Below, in pieces: positions 10,444 to 18,812 of a stretch of DNA of 44,045 nt. How positions within the stretch are numbered: position 1 is the first letter of the stretch; every line of letters starts with the position of its first letter. The notes below the pieces were generated by a model. It searched no databases, was not told the DNA's origin, and saw nothing but the letters and a program-made list of their open reading frames with translations. A program made the translations under genes and the position numbers. Source of the stretch: an uncultured Acholeplasmataceae bacterium (GTDB lineage Bacteria; Bacillota_I; Bacilli_A; Acholeplasmatales; Acholeplasmataceae); assembly GCA_927439925.1 (NCBI GenBank), contig CAKMKF010000071.1, positions 1-44,045 on the forward strand, read 5' to 3'.

Positions 10444-10743
10444 TTATAAGCTTACCCAATCTGGTGCGTCGTTTCCATCAAAATCTAAACTAACCCAATC
10501 TGGTGCATCGTTTCCATCAAAATCTAAACTAACCCAGTCTGGTGCATCGTTTCCATCAAAGTCTAAACTAACCCAATCTGGTGCATCGTTTCCATCAAAA
10601 TCTAAACTAACCCAGTCTGGTGCGTCGTTTCCATCAAAATCCAGGATTGTATTTGAAGATGAATTCATCTCAACTTGTTCTAAACCGATCTTGGCAAATA
10701 AAATTACTACAAAAATTAATGCGACAGTTACTAATTTTCTCAT
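10444..10743 (-). CDS. Candidate multi-copy peptide-pheromone precursor: hydrophobic N-terminus plus five tandem 13-aa repeats DFDGNDAPDWVSL
   Basis: MRKLVTVALIFVVILFAKIGLEQVEMNSSSNTIL followed by 5x DFDGNDAPDWVSL to the stop; RBS gggagg 8 nt before ATG 10743 (ORF track starts earlier, at 10779); divergent from HTH regulator. Confidence 0.75.
   Translation of the reverse strand: MRKLVTVALIFVVILFAKIGLEQVEMNSSSNTILDFDGNDAPDWVSLDFDGNDAPDWVSLDFDGNDAPDWVSLDFDGNDAPDWVSLDFDGNDAPDWVSL
10447..10641 (-). repeat. Five 39-bp tandem coding repeats
   Basis: Units 10447-10485, 10486-10524, 10525-10563, 10564-10602, 10603-10641; identical amino acids, several synonymous nucleotide differences. Confidence 0.97.
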
Positions 10744-10762
10744 GGCTAATGCCTCCCTTTTA

Positions 10763-10784
10763 CCTAATTGTATTATCAATTAGG
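10763..10784. promoter_or_regulatory. Inverted repeat flanking the putative -10 of the repeat-peptide gene
   Basis: cctaattg (10763-10770)-tattat-caattagg (10777-10784); minus-strand GATAAT at 10772-10777. Confidence 0.5.
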
Positions 10785-10794
10785 GTAAATGAAC

Positions 10795-10810
10795 AGGGCG
10801 TATATGTCCT
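10795..10810. promoter_or_regulatory. Putative regulator operator: 16-bp near-palindrome AGGGCGTATATGTCCT
   Basis: 6/8 Watson-Crick pairs plus two G-T pairs; overlaps the position of the -35 (10795-10800) 17 bp upstream of GATAAT. Confidence 0.45.
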
Positions 10811-10846
10811 ATTCGTACAAAAAAACTGGGAAACAGAGGTGAAAAT

Positions 10847-11773
10847 ATGAAATCTCAAGATTTATGTGGATATTTAGAGCGTTTACGTTCATCTAGAAAC
10901 ATTTCACAAGAAATCTTCACAAATGGAATAGTGTCACTTAGACAATACCGAAGATATCTCACTGGTGAATCTGATATCCCTTTTCAAGTTGCTGATAAAT
11001 TGTCAGAAAGACTTGGAGTTCAAACGATAAATTTACTTGGAGAAATTGAAGCTGCAAGATTTGAAGAAAAAAGAAAAGTTGACAAATTTTATAACTCAGT
11101 TGTAAATAATTCAAAAGATGATGTTAACAGTATGATCTCTTATTTTAAAAACCTTGAATTTATCGACCCAGAAAACAAAATTTTATTCTTGCATGGATTA
11201 TCACTATATTTGCTAATCACTGATCAAGCAACACGTAGTGTTACAGTTCAAGAAAATAAAGTGTTAATCGACTACCCATCGATACTAAAGCGAACAATTA
11301 TTACACTAAATGAGTTGGTCATTTTAAGTTCAATTTTAGATTACTCAGATGACTTTGATGATTCTCAAGAAATTTCAAATCGATTGAAGTCATTTTTGGA
11401 AAATCGATCCTTTGTTATTGGAGCTGGACATGAACCTATATTCAACTTGGTTTTATTTAGATTGGCTCGCTATTCTGGAAAGAATAATCTATTCAACGAT
11501 GTTATAAGTTATTGTACAATGGGAATTGACAGAAATCATTCGCATAAATTCTACTATCTTCTTGATTACTACTATTATTATTCAGCCCTATCTTACTATC
11601 GTTTAGGAGATATTGCAAATTATGAAGCTATGCTTGTGAAATGCTTTAATGTTTTGCAAACCGAAGGTAATCAAAAAAAGATAGAGAAATTCACTAATAT
11701 GATTAACGAAGATTTTAGTATAAATTTTAAAGATTTCGTTATCGGATATTATCAAAAAATGAATCAAGATTGA
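10847..11773 (+). CDS. HTH transcriptional regulator with TPR-like C-terminus, RRNPP (Rgg/PlcR/ComR)-type candidate
   Basis: N-terminal LCGYLERLRSSRNISQEIFTNGIVSLRQYRRYLTGESDIPFQVADKLSERLGV (Xre/Rgg-like HTH); about 240-aa helical C-terminus with TPR-like HKFYYLLDYYYYYSALSYYRLGDIANYEAMLVKCF; agaggtg RBS. Confidence 0.75.
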   Translation: MKSQDLCGYLERLRSSRNISQEIFTNGIVSLRQYRRYLTGESDIPFQVADKLSERLGVQTINLLGEIEAARFEEKRKVDKFYNSVVNNSKDDVNSMISYFKNLEFIDPENKILFLHGLSLYLLITDQATRSVTVQENKVLIDYPSILKRTIITLNELVILSSILDYSDDFDDSQEISNRLKSFLENRSFVIGAGHEPIFNLVLFRLARYSGKNNLFNDVISYCTMGIDRNHSHKFYYLLDYYYYYSALSYYRLGDIANYEAMLVKCFNVLQTEGNQKKIEKFTNMINEDFSINFKDFVIGYYQKMNQD

Positions 11774-11777
11774 CATG

Positions 11778-11804
11778 AGAGCATCCTCAAAAATGCTCTT
11801 TTAT
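11778..11804 (+). terminator. Intrinsic terminator after the HTH/TPR regulator
   Basis: agagcat (11778-11784)/atgctct (11793-11799) then ttttattt. Confidence 0.75.
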
Positions 11805-11854
11805 TTCGTCTTATATTCGTTAATCGTGCTATAATGAACATAGGAGTTGATAAT

Positions 11855-13030
11855 GTGGAATCCTGTAAGATTTATCTAAAACCAAAGGAAGAAATCCGAA
11901 TAATTCAAGGTCATCCTTGGGTATATAATAACGAAATTGAACGCATTGATGGCTCTATTCAAAGTGGTGAAATCGCTTATGTCTATAGTAATAAAAACTT
12001 GTTTGTTGGCAAAGGATTTTTAAATACTTCCTCAAAGATTTTTGTTCGTATTTTATCAAGAGATGAACAGGAAGAAATCAACGAGAATTTTTTTACTGAA
12101 ATTATCAAAAAATCCAATCAATCTAGAGTTGATTTGGGGTATAAAAATAGCTATCGTGTACTTTTTGGTGAAGCAGATGGAATACCTGGATTTATCGTAG
12201 ATAAGTATGATGAATATCTTTCTATCCAAATACTTTCACTTGGCATCGACATGAGAAAAGAAATGTTTATTCGTATTTTAGTCTCTATTTTCAATCCAAA
12301 AGGTATCTATGAACGCAGCGATGTCCCTGTAAGAAAAAAAGAAGGTTTAGAACTTTTTAAGGGTGTAATCTATGGTAATGTCCCTGATATTATAACGATA
12401 AAAGAGAATGACCTATTGATGGAAATCGATCTAAAAAATGGTCAAAAAACAGGTTCTTTTCTTGACCAGCAAGACAACCATAATGCAATCAAACCTTATG
12501 TAAAAAACAAGACTGTTCTCGATTGTTTTTCTCATATTGGGGGTTTCGGATTACATGCTGCATACCATGGAGCTAGTGAAGTGACTTGCCTCGATATTTC
12601 TGAACATGCAGTTTTACAAATAGAGAAAAACGCGAAATTAAATCATTTAGAAAATGTTAAAGCTGTTAAATTTGATGTCTTTGAAGCATTAAGAAATTAT
12701 CAAAATTTAAATCAAAAATTTGATATGGTTATCCTTGATCCACCAGCTTTTGCTAAAAAAATTGAAGATATAAAGAAAGCATATCAGGGTTATAAAGATA
12801 TTAATTTACAAGCATTAAAAATCATCAATCCAAATGGTTATTTAATGAGTTGTTCTTGCTCACATTACATGTCTCCATCACTCTTTTTAGAGATGTTGAT
12901 GGATGCTTCAAATGATGCAAAACGAATTACACAAATGGTAGAATTTAGAATTCAAGGTAAAGATCATCCTGCACTTATAGGTTCTGATGAATCCTTATAT
13001 TTAAAGTGTGTTATCCTTAGAGTGAAATAG
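11855..13030 (+). CDS. Class I SAM-dependent rRNA methyltransferase (RlmI-like, PUA domain)
   Basis: PUA-like N-terminus (GHPWVYNNEI), FGEADGIPGFIVDKY, KNGQKTGSFLDQQDN, DCFSHIGGFGLHAA, LDPPAFAK; GTG 11855 has aggag RBS (ORF track start is ATG 11834). Confidence 0.85.
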   Translation: MESCKIYLKPKEEIRIIQGHPWVYNNEIERIDGSIQSGEIAYVYSNKNLFVGKGFLNTSSKIFVRILSRDEQEEINENFFTEIIKKSNQSRVDLGYKNSYRVLFGEADGIPGFIVDKYDEYLSIQILSLGIDMRKEMFIRILVSIFNPKGIYERSDVPVRKKEGLELFKGVIYGNVPDIITIKENDLLMEIDLKNGQKTGSFLDQQDNHNAIKPYVKNKTVLDCFSHIGGFGLHAAYHGASEVTCLDISEHAVLQIEKNAKLNHLENVKAVKFDVFEALRNYQNLNQKFDMVILDPPAFAKKIEDIKKAYQGYKDINLQALKIINPNGYLMSCSCSHYMSPSLFLEMLMDASNDAKRITQMVEFRIQGKDHPALIGSDESLYLKCVILRVK

Positions 13031-13049
13031 AAAAACGGAGGTGTTTTAG

Positions 13050-13592
13050 ATGTTTCAAGTATTTAAAAAACATGCACTTATTTCATTGATTGTCGGTGTT
13101 GCATTAATTGTTATGGGAATACTATTTGTATTCATTATGCCTGAGATTGGAGAAAGTATTAAGAGCTCTGCAATAGGTTTAATTATACTTCTTTTGGTTA
13201 CAATAATGATTTATCCTGAACTTAGAAAACCAAAGTCAAAGCTAGTTTTTACTTTAATGGTTGTTGAACTTATCATCACATTGTTAGTCAGTATTATGTT
13301 CATGGCGAATGTTGGTGGGGCACCTTCATTATGGTTTGGTCTAGTCATTTACACACATGGTGTCATACAATTAATCGGTGGGTATTTTAGTCAAAAGAGT
13401 CAGAATTTGTTATGGTTTATACTCTACTTAATCTTTGTTACACTTGGTGTTTATGTATTTGCAGCAAACGTTATAACTGACAGCATGCTTCTTAATTTAT
13501 TGTTAATTATGTTTGTTTTACCAGGACTATTTTTCTTGGTCGCTGGACTATTAGGGCTTAAGGATAGACCTAAAAAAGTTGTAGCAGAATAA
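13050..13592 (+). CDS. Integral membrane protein (HdeD/DUF308-like)
   Basis: About six hydrophobic segments, 180 aa; ggaggtg RBS. Confidence 0.6.
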   Translation: MFQVFKKHALISLIVGVALIVMGILFVFIMPEIGESIKSSAIGLIILLLVTIMIYPELRKPKSKLVFTLMVVELIITLLVSIMFMANVGGAPSLWFGLVIYTHGVIQLIGGYFSQKSQNLLWFILYLIFVTLGVYVFAANVITDSMLLNLLLIMFVLPGLFFLVAGLLGLKDRPKKVVAE

Positions 13593-13625
13593 ATATTTTT
13601 TACTAGAAAGAAAATTAAAACTAAC

Positions 13626-13659
13626 AAAAAAAGATACGATATTTTCGTACCTTTTTTTT
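13626..13659. terminator. Bidirectional terminator between convergent genes
   Basis: aaaaaagatacga / tcgtaccttttttt with A and T runs. Confidence 0.75.
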
Positions 13660-13681
13660 ACTCTTTTTTGTGTGTTTTTAA

Positions 13682-14911
13682 CTAGATATCTGCGTTATAT
13701 ATTTTCTTAAACTCATCTTTCATGCGTAAAGGTATCATGATGATTGCAAATATAGAGACACTAGCGGATATTAGCATAATAAGGCGATAATCGTATGTTG
13801 AGTACTCTGCAATAAAGCCGATAATTAATGCTCCAAGTATTGCTCCAAAGTTCCATAATAATCCTTGAGAAGAGTTCACTCTACCCCTCATATGATTCGG
13901 TATATAAACCTGTGTTGCAGTCATTCTAATATTGAATGAAGTTACCGATAAAAGTCCTACTAAAAAGCTCGCTGATATCATTAAAACATATGGCATATAA
14001 AGCATCGTTGCACTTAAAGCTTCAACTGTAAAATAAACTATAATTGCTATCATATAACGCTTATGTGGAGGGTACTTAAATGTGTAATGAATGATGCCCC
14101 CAACGATTCTACCAACTGAACTTGCTGTAATTAAGAACGAAAAGTCTTGCAAGGTGAATACATCGCTATTAATGAAATAAGGCATTCGAAGTAGATCATG
14201 TGACATATATACAAACGAGAATGCTGCGAACAAAATTCCAATTCCTAATATACCTTTTTCTACCTTGTAATACCTGAAGCCTTCTTTCAAATCTTCAACA
14301 AACTGTAAGCCTTTCATCTTTTTCTGATTTAGTACTTCTTCTAACTTAATTGTAGTTTCCATGATGGCTGCTATTAAGAAAGTTCCAGCATTGAATATCA
14401 TAAGTAATGCGACACCAAATTCAAAATTTTCAATCATGAATGCTGCGATAGGAGCCATGATGGCTGCTGAAATTGGCCAGATCAAACTAGACAAGGAATA
14501 CGCTTTAGAATGTTGCCCCTTTTCAATTACTTCCGGGAACATACTCATAAATGCAATCTGATAAATTGTATCCATAATTCCAAACAGCATTGCAACCAAT
14601 GTGAAGACAACAACACTAAAGAATCCAGTGAATAAAATCAATGCCATTCCAGTAAAGAATATTGTGGATAGAAAGTCTAAGGAATATATGATTCTTCTTC
14701 TTGAATGTCGATCTACAAAAGGTCCTGCGATAAAGCCTGTGATCACTCTAGGAATAATATTTGCTACTGTAAATAATGCGAGTGTTAAAGGAGAACCTGT
14801 CTCTTGATAAATGAGTATACCAAAAGCCACTCCAGCACCAATACTACCTAATGCTGAAATGAAAGATCCAAGTGTTAATATTGTAAAATTTCTAGTCCAT
14901 AGTTTTGTCAT
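13682..14911 (-). CDS. MFS transporter
   Basis: About 12 TM, motif GPFVDRHSRRRIIYSLDFLS. Confidence 0.85.
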   Translation of the reverse strand: MTKLWTRNFTILTLGSFISALGSIGAGVAFGILIYQETGSPLTLALFTVANIIPRVITGFIAGPFVDRHSRRRIIYSLDFLSTIFFTGMALILFTGFFSVVVFTLVAMLFGIMDTIYQIAFMSMFPEVIEKGQHSKAYSLSSLIWPISAAIMAPIAAFMIENFEFGVALLMIFNAGTFLIAAIMETTIKLEEVLNQKKMKGLQFVEDLKEGFRYYKVEKGILGIGILFAAFSFVYMSHDLLRMPYFINSDVFTLQDFSFLITASSVGRIVGGIIHYTFKYPPHKRYMIAIIVYFTVEALSATMLYMPYVLMISASFLVGLLSVTSFNIRMTATQVYIPNHMRGRVNSSQGLLWNFGAILGALIIGFIAEYSTYDYRLIMLISASVSIFAIIMIPLRMKDEFKKIYNADI

Positions 14912-14950
14912 TTGTTGTTCACCTGAAATAGTATATCACAATTTTTTTAC

Positions 14951-14979
14951 AAAAAAAGCAGTTCTTGGTGAACTGCACG
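14951..14979 (-). terminator. Intrinsic terminator after the GNAT gene
   Basis: gcagttc (14958-14964)/gaactgc (14970-14976); A run on + strand (T run on minus). Confidence 0.8.
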
Positions 14980-15001
14980 ATTTTAGTATTAAAATTCAAA
15001 T

Positions 15002-15529
15002 TTAGTTGAGTCTCATACCAAACTCAAGACGCACTTCTTTAGATTGAACATCATTATTGGTATAACTCATTGTATCCATTCCAACAAAGTGAAGCCCTTG
15101 TCTCATATAGAAATTTATTGCAGGTTCGTTGCATGACTGTACTTCTAAAATTATTGCTCTTGCACCTTCACTTTTAGCGAGTGCTATCATATGCGTAAAT
15201 AGTTCTTTACCATAACCTTCTTTACGATATCTCTTATCGACGACAAAATTCCAAATCCGATATCTTTTACTCCATGTCTCGAGAGATCCTTCAATCACTC
15301 CAATCATTTTCTTCTTATCGAATATAGCGAAAGCTTTAGGGTTCTCTATGTAATCTGCAAAAAGATGATCACTAAATTTTTTCTCTGTTTTCTTCATTTT
15401 CTTCTTTTTTATTGATATAGAAATGTCTTTTTTCTTTTTGATGATAACATCATAGTGAAAACGAGTTATGTACTCATATTCAATTTCATATCCCTTATAT
15501 TCATTTCTATTTAATTCTACAATTTTCAT
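15002..15529 (-). CDS. GNAT family N-acetyltransferase
   Basis: VVDKRYRKEGYGKELFTHMIALAKSEGARAIILEVQSCNEPAINFYMRQGLHFVG. Confidence 0.88.
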   Translation of the reverse strand: MKIVELNRNEYKGYEIEYEYITRFHYDVIIKKKKDISISIKKKKMKKTEKKFSDHLFADYIENPKAFAIFDKKKMIGVIEGSLETWSKRYRIWNFVVDKRYRKEGYGKELFTHMIALAKSEGARAIILEVQSCNEPAINFYMRQGLHFVGMDTMSYTNNDVQSKEVRLEFGMRLN

Positions 15530-15704
15530 GGTTAAGTTCCCCTATATTTCTTCATTATTTTATCATAATTATTCTATTTTTAAAAGTTGATTTCTACTAT
15601 GAATAGATTTTCCTGTTTTTATACGTAGTATGTGCATTCTTTTGCCATTTTTTTTAAATTAGACAAAAAAAGTAAAATATTATTCATTTTTTTAGTAAAA
15701 ACAT

Positions 15705-15733
15705 TTGTAAAGCGTTTTCTTTTTTGCTAAAAT
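15705..15733 (+). promoter_or_regulatory. Promoter of the LacI-family gene with operator-like sequence in the spacer
   Basis: TTGTAA (15705-15710), 17 bp, TAAAAT (15728-15733), extended-10 TG; GTAAAGCGTTTTC spans -35/spacer. Confidence 0.6.
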
Positions 15734-15753
15734 AGATTTAAAGAGGTGAAATT

Positions 15754-16764
15754 ATGGCAACCATTACTGAAATTGCTCAAAAAACCAATGTCTCTATTGC
15801 AACTGTTTCTAGAGTTTTAAATTATGATAAGAGTCTTTCTATATCTGAAGAGAAAAGAAAGCTTATCTTAGAAACAGCTGATAATCTAGACTATCAACCC
15901 CCAAAGCGAAAAAAACAAAACTTAAAAAAACCTTTAACCATTGGGTTAATACATTGGTATACGATGCAACAAGAATTAGATGATACCTACTACCTCTCTA
16001 TACGCTTAGGTATAGAAAGAACTTGCTATGAGCGACAAATTGAGTTAGTTAAAATATTTAAAACGAATAATGATTTCGATATCGATCACATCAAACCACT
16101 AGATGGAGTGATTGCTGTTGGAAAGTTTTCTGATGAAGATGTTAAACTTTTCGATGAGAAATTCCCAATCGTTGTATTTGTTGATTCTTCACCTGAAGAA
16201 ACTAAGTTTGATAGTGTAGTGATCGATTTTGAATCTTCTATGGTAAAAGCAATCGATTACGTATTATCTCTAGGACACAAAAAGATTGGATATATTGGAG
16301 GAAGAGAGTTTATCGGAAAAAACATGAAAGCTCTTGGAGAACGCAGAGAAATCGTGTTTAAAGAGTATCTCCAACAAAAAAATCTATTTGATGAGAGAAA
16401 TGTACATGTTGGCTCATTTACAATTGAAAGCGGCTACACCTTAATGAAACAAGCTATTGAACAAAATCATCTTCCGTCTGCATTTATCATCGCCTCCGAT
16501 GGAATGGCTATTGGATTAATGAAAGCAGCCTACGAGGCTGGCATTCGAATTCCAAGTGACCTTTCGATTGTAGGATTTAATGATATTACACAAAGTCAGT
16601 ACACCATACCACCTTTGACAACCATTAAAGTCTATAAAGAGTTTATGGGACAAACTGCAGTTGACTTGCTTATCGAAAAAGCGTTAGGGTCAAGAACAAT
16701 TTCTAAAAAAATCACGATTCCAACAGAACTTGTCATTCGTGAAAGTTGTACAAATCTAAGATAA
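15754..16764 (+). CDS. LacI/GalR family transcriptional regulator
   Basis: MATITEIAQKTNVSIATVSRVLNYDKSLSISEEKR HTH; periplasmic-binding-like C-terminal domain; heads galactan locus. Confidence 0.92.
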   Translation: MATITEIAQKTNVSIATVSRVLNYDKSLSISEEKRKLILETADNLDYQPPKRKKQNLKKPLTIGLIHWYTMQQELDDTYYLSIRLGIERTCYERQIELVKIFKTNNDFDIDHIKPLDGVIAVGKFSDEDVKLFDEKFPIVVFVDSSPEETKFDSVVIDFESSMVKAIDYVLSLGHKKIGYIGGREFIGKNMKALGERREIVFKEYLQQKNLFDERNVHVGSFTIESGYTLMKQAIEQNHLPSAFIIASDGMAIGLMKAAYEAGIRIPSDLSIVGFNDITQSQYTIPPLTTIKVYKEFMGQTAVDLLIEKALGSRTISKKITIPTELVIRESCTNLR

Positions 16765-16781
16765 AACCTGGGAGGATATTC

Positions 16782-18812
16782 ATGAAAAAAATCATATCAA
16801 TTGTTACACTCATATTATTCCTATTTATAATCGTTGGTTGTAAAGAGGATAATACACCTCAAGAATCTGAACCACCTTTCGATATTTACAATTGGACACC
16901 TACTTTAGGTTCTAGAACAAATAACGACTTATACACTAACTATGATGATTCATTTGATGCATCATCCTTTAAGATTGAGCCTATTGAGGCACTTCAAGAT
17001 GGAAAAAGAACTGATTTTATGATGGGTGTAGACGCATCCATGATTAAGAAGGTCTTAGACTCTGGTGGAGTTTATTATAATCTTGATGGGACTGAACAAG
17101 ATGTCTTTGAAATTCTATCTGATGCTGGAGTCAATTACATGCGTGTTCGTGTTTGGAATGATCCAAACTCTCCAATTGGTATTCGCGGTGGTGGAGATAT
17201 GGATATTGAAACTGCTTATTGGATAGCACAGCGTGCTAGACGCGTTAATATGAGAATCATTCTAGATCTTCATTATAGCGATACATGGGCAGATCCTGAA
17301 CACCAAGAAAAACCTTATGATTGGGAGCTTTTAAATTTTCAAGAGTTAAATGAAGCTGTTGAGCAATTTACTTATGATTCAATGATGTATTTCAAGAGTC
17401 GTGGAGTAACACCCCAAATGATTCAAATCGGTAATGAAATAAATAATGGGATGATTTATGAAGATGGTCGAATTATCTGGAATGATCCAACCTCTTATGA
17501 CCGCTTAGCTAGCCTTCTTAAATCAGGTATTGCTGGTGCTAAACGTGCTGATTCATTTGTTAAAACAATCATCCATCTTGCTGATGGTGGTAAATATTCA
17601 ATCTTTGATGATTTTTTCAATGAACTAGAAGAACGCGATGTCAATTATGACATTATTGGAGCTTCTTTCTATCCTTTCTATCATGGCACATTAGATAGAC
17701 TTGCTGATAATTTAAATCAAATAAGTGAAAAATACGATAAACCTGTTTTTGTTGCAGAGACTTCATATGCATTCACTCAAAATAGTCATTTGAATGCTTC
17801 AAATATTTTTGGTGGAAACCAAGAAGAAAATGGTGGTTATCTTGCTACCATTCAAGGACAAGCAACCTCACTTCGAGATGTTATCGAAATTGTTGCAGAT
17901 GTTCCTGAAAACAGAGGTTTAGGTATTGTTTATTGGGAACCAGCATGGTTACCAGTCGCTGGTGCTGGATGGGCTGAAGCAGGAACACTTGCGACTTGGT
18001 CAAATCAAGCACTATTCACATATAGTGGTAAAGCATTACCATCAATCAATGTATTTAAAGATGTCAGAGGAAACCAAGATGTTACAGTTAACATTATCGG
18101 ATTAAAGAGTGAAACTGTCGAAATTGGACTCAATATTGTTTCTCCAGTTGATTTAGAATCTAAAATGCCTACAACAGTTGTTGCACTTACAGATGTTGAT
18201 TCTTATATCTATGCGCCAGTTGTTTGGAATTCAACTCAGAGGTTAACAGCTGAAACTGAAGTTGGATTACATACAGTAACTGGTGTAGTGACCTACGGAA
18301 GCGAGACATGGAATGTTACAGCCAATGTACGCTCTATTCAAAACTATGTCGTCAATCCTGGATTCGAAATTGGTAAAGTTGGTGCGAATGATGAACCTGT
18401 TAAAGCACCTTGGAACGTATTTTCTACCACTGGTGATATGATTGGAAAACTTCAAACCAATAAAGATTTTAGAACTGGTGCGAATAACTATAACTATTAT
18501 CATACTGGAGCTTTTAATTATGACCTATATCAAGAAATTACTGTTCCAAATGGAACCTATAAACTATCTGCTTATATTATGGGTGAAACCAATGCTAAAA
18601 ATATCGAGCATTATATGTATGCGAAAAACTATGGTGGAGCACAACTTACACAAAATGTATTTGTTTCAGGTTGGGCAGCTGGTTACGCTTTAATCGAAAT
18701 TGAAAATATAGTTGTGACAAACGGAACTATAAGAATAGGCTTCTATGGATCGTTTAATGCTTCAACTTGGGGCCATATCGACGACTTTGAACTCGTGAGG
18801 GTTGGCGAATGA
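16782..18812 (+). CDS. GH53 arabinogalactan endo-beta-1,4-galactanase lipoprotein with C-terminal carbohydrate-binding-like domain
   Basis: Lipobox IIVGCKE; MGVDASMIKKVLDSGGVYYN, GVNYMRVRVWNDP, ILDLHYSDTWADP, QIGNEINNGM, VYWEPAWLP; gggagg RBS before ATG 16782. Confidence 0.9.
   Translation: MKKIISIVTLILFLFIIVGCKEDNTPQESEPPFDIYNWTPTLGSRTNNDLYTNYDDSFDASSFKIEPIEALQDGKRTDFMMGVDASMIKKVLDSGGVYYNLDGTEQDVFEILSDAGVNYMRVRVWNDPNSPIGIRGGGDMDIETAYWIAQRARRVNMRIILDLHYSDTWADPEHQEKPYDWELLNFQELNEAVEQFTYDSMMYFKSRGVTPQMIQIGNEINNGMIYEDGRIIWNDPTSYDRLASLLKSGIAGAKRADSFVKTIIHLADGGKYSIFDDFFNELEERDVNYDIIGASFYPFYHGTLDRLADNLNQISEKYDKPVFVAETSYAFTQNSHLNASNIFGGNQEENGGYLATIQGQATSLRDVIEIVADVPENRGLGIVYWEPAWLPVAGAGWAEAGTLATWSNQALFTYSGKALPSINVFKDVRGNQDVTVNIIGLKSETVEIGLNIVSPVDLESKMPTTVVALTDVDSYIYAPVVWNSTQRLTAETEVGLHTVTGVVTYGSETWNVTANVRSIQNYVVNPGFEIGKVGANDEPVKAPWNVFSTTGDMIGKLQTNKDFRTGANNYNYYHTGAFNYDLYQEITVPNGTYKLSAYIMGETNAKNIEHYMYAKNYGGAQLTQNVFVSGWAAGYALIEIENIVVTNGTIRIGFYGSFNASTWGHIDDFELVRVGE

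Noticed and set aside
10447-10641. CRISPR array or non-coding satellite as explanation for the 39-bp repeats
   Set aside because: No spacers; repeats are directly adjacent, an exact codon multiple, in one frame from a good RBS to a stop, and differ only synonymously
10620-10850. 76-aa plus-strand ORF antisense to the repeat-peptide gene
   Set aside because: Overlaps the peptide gene N-terminus, its promoter region and the start of the regulator; no RBS, composition not protein-like
15704-15720. Canonical CRE in the LacI-gene promoter
   Set aside because: TGTAAAGCGTTTTC has one extra base before the CG and lacks the terminal CA; more likely the regulator's own operator
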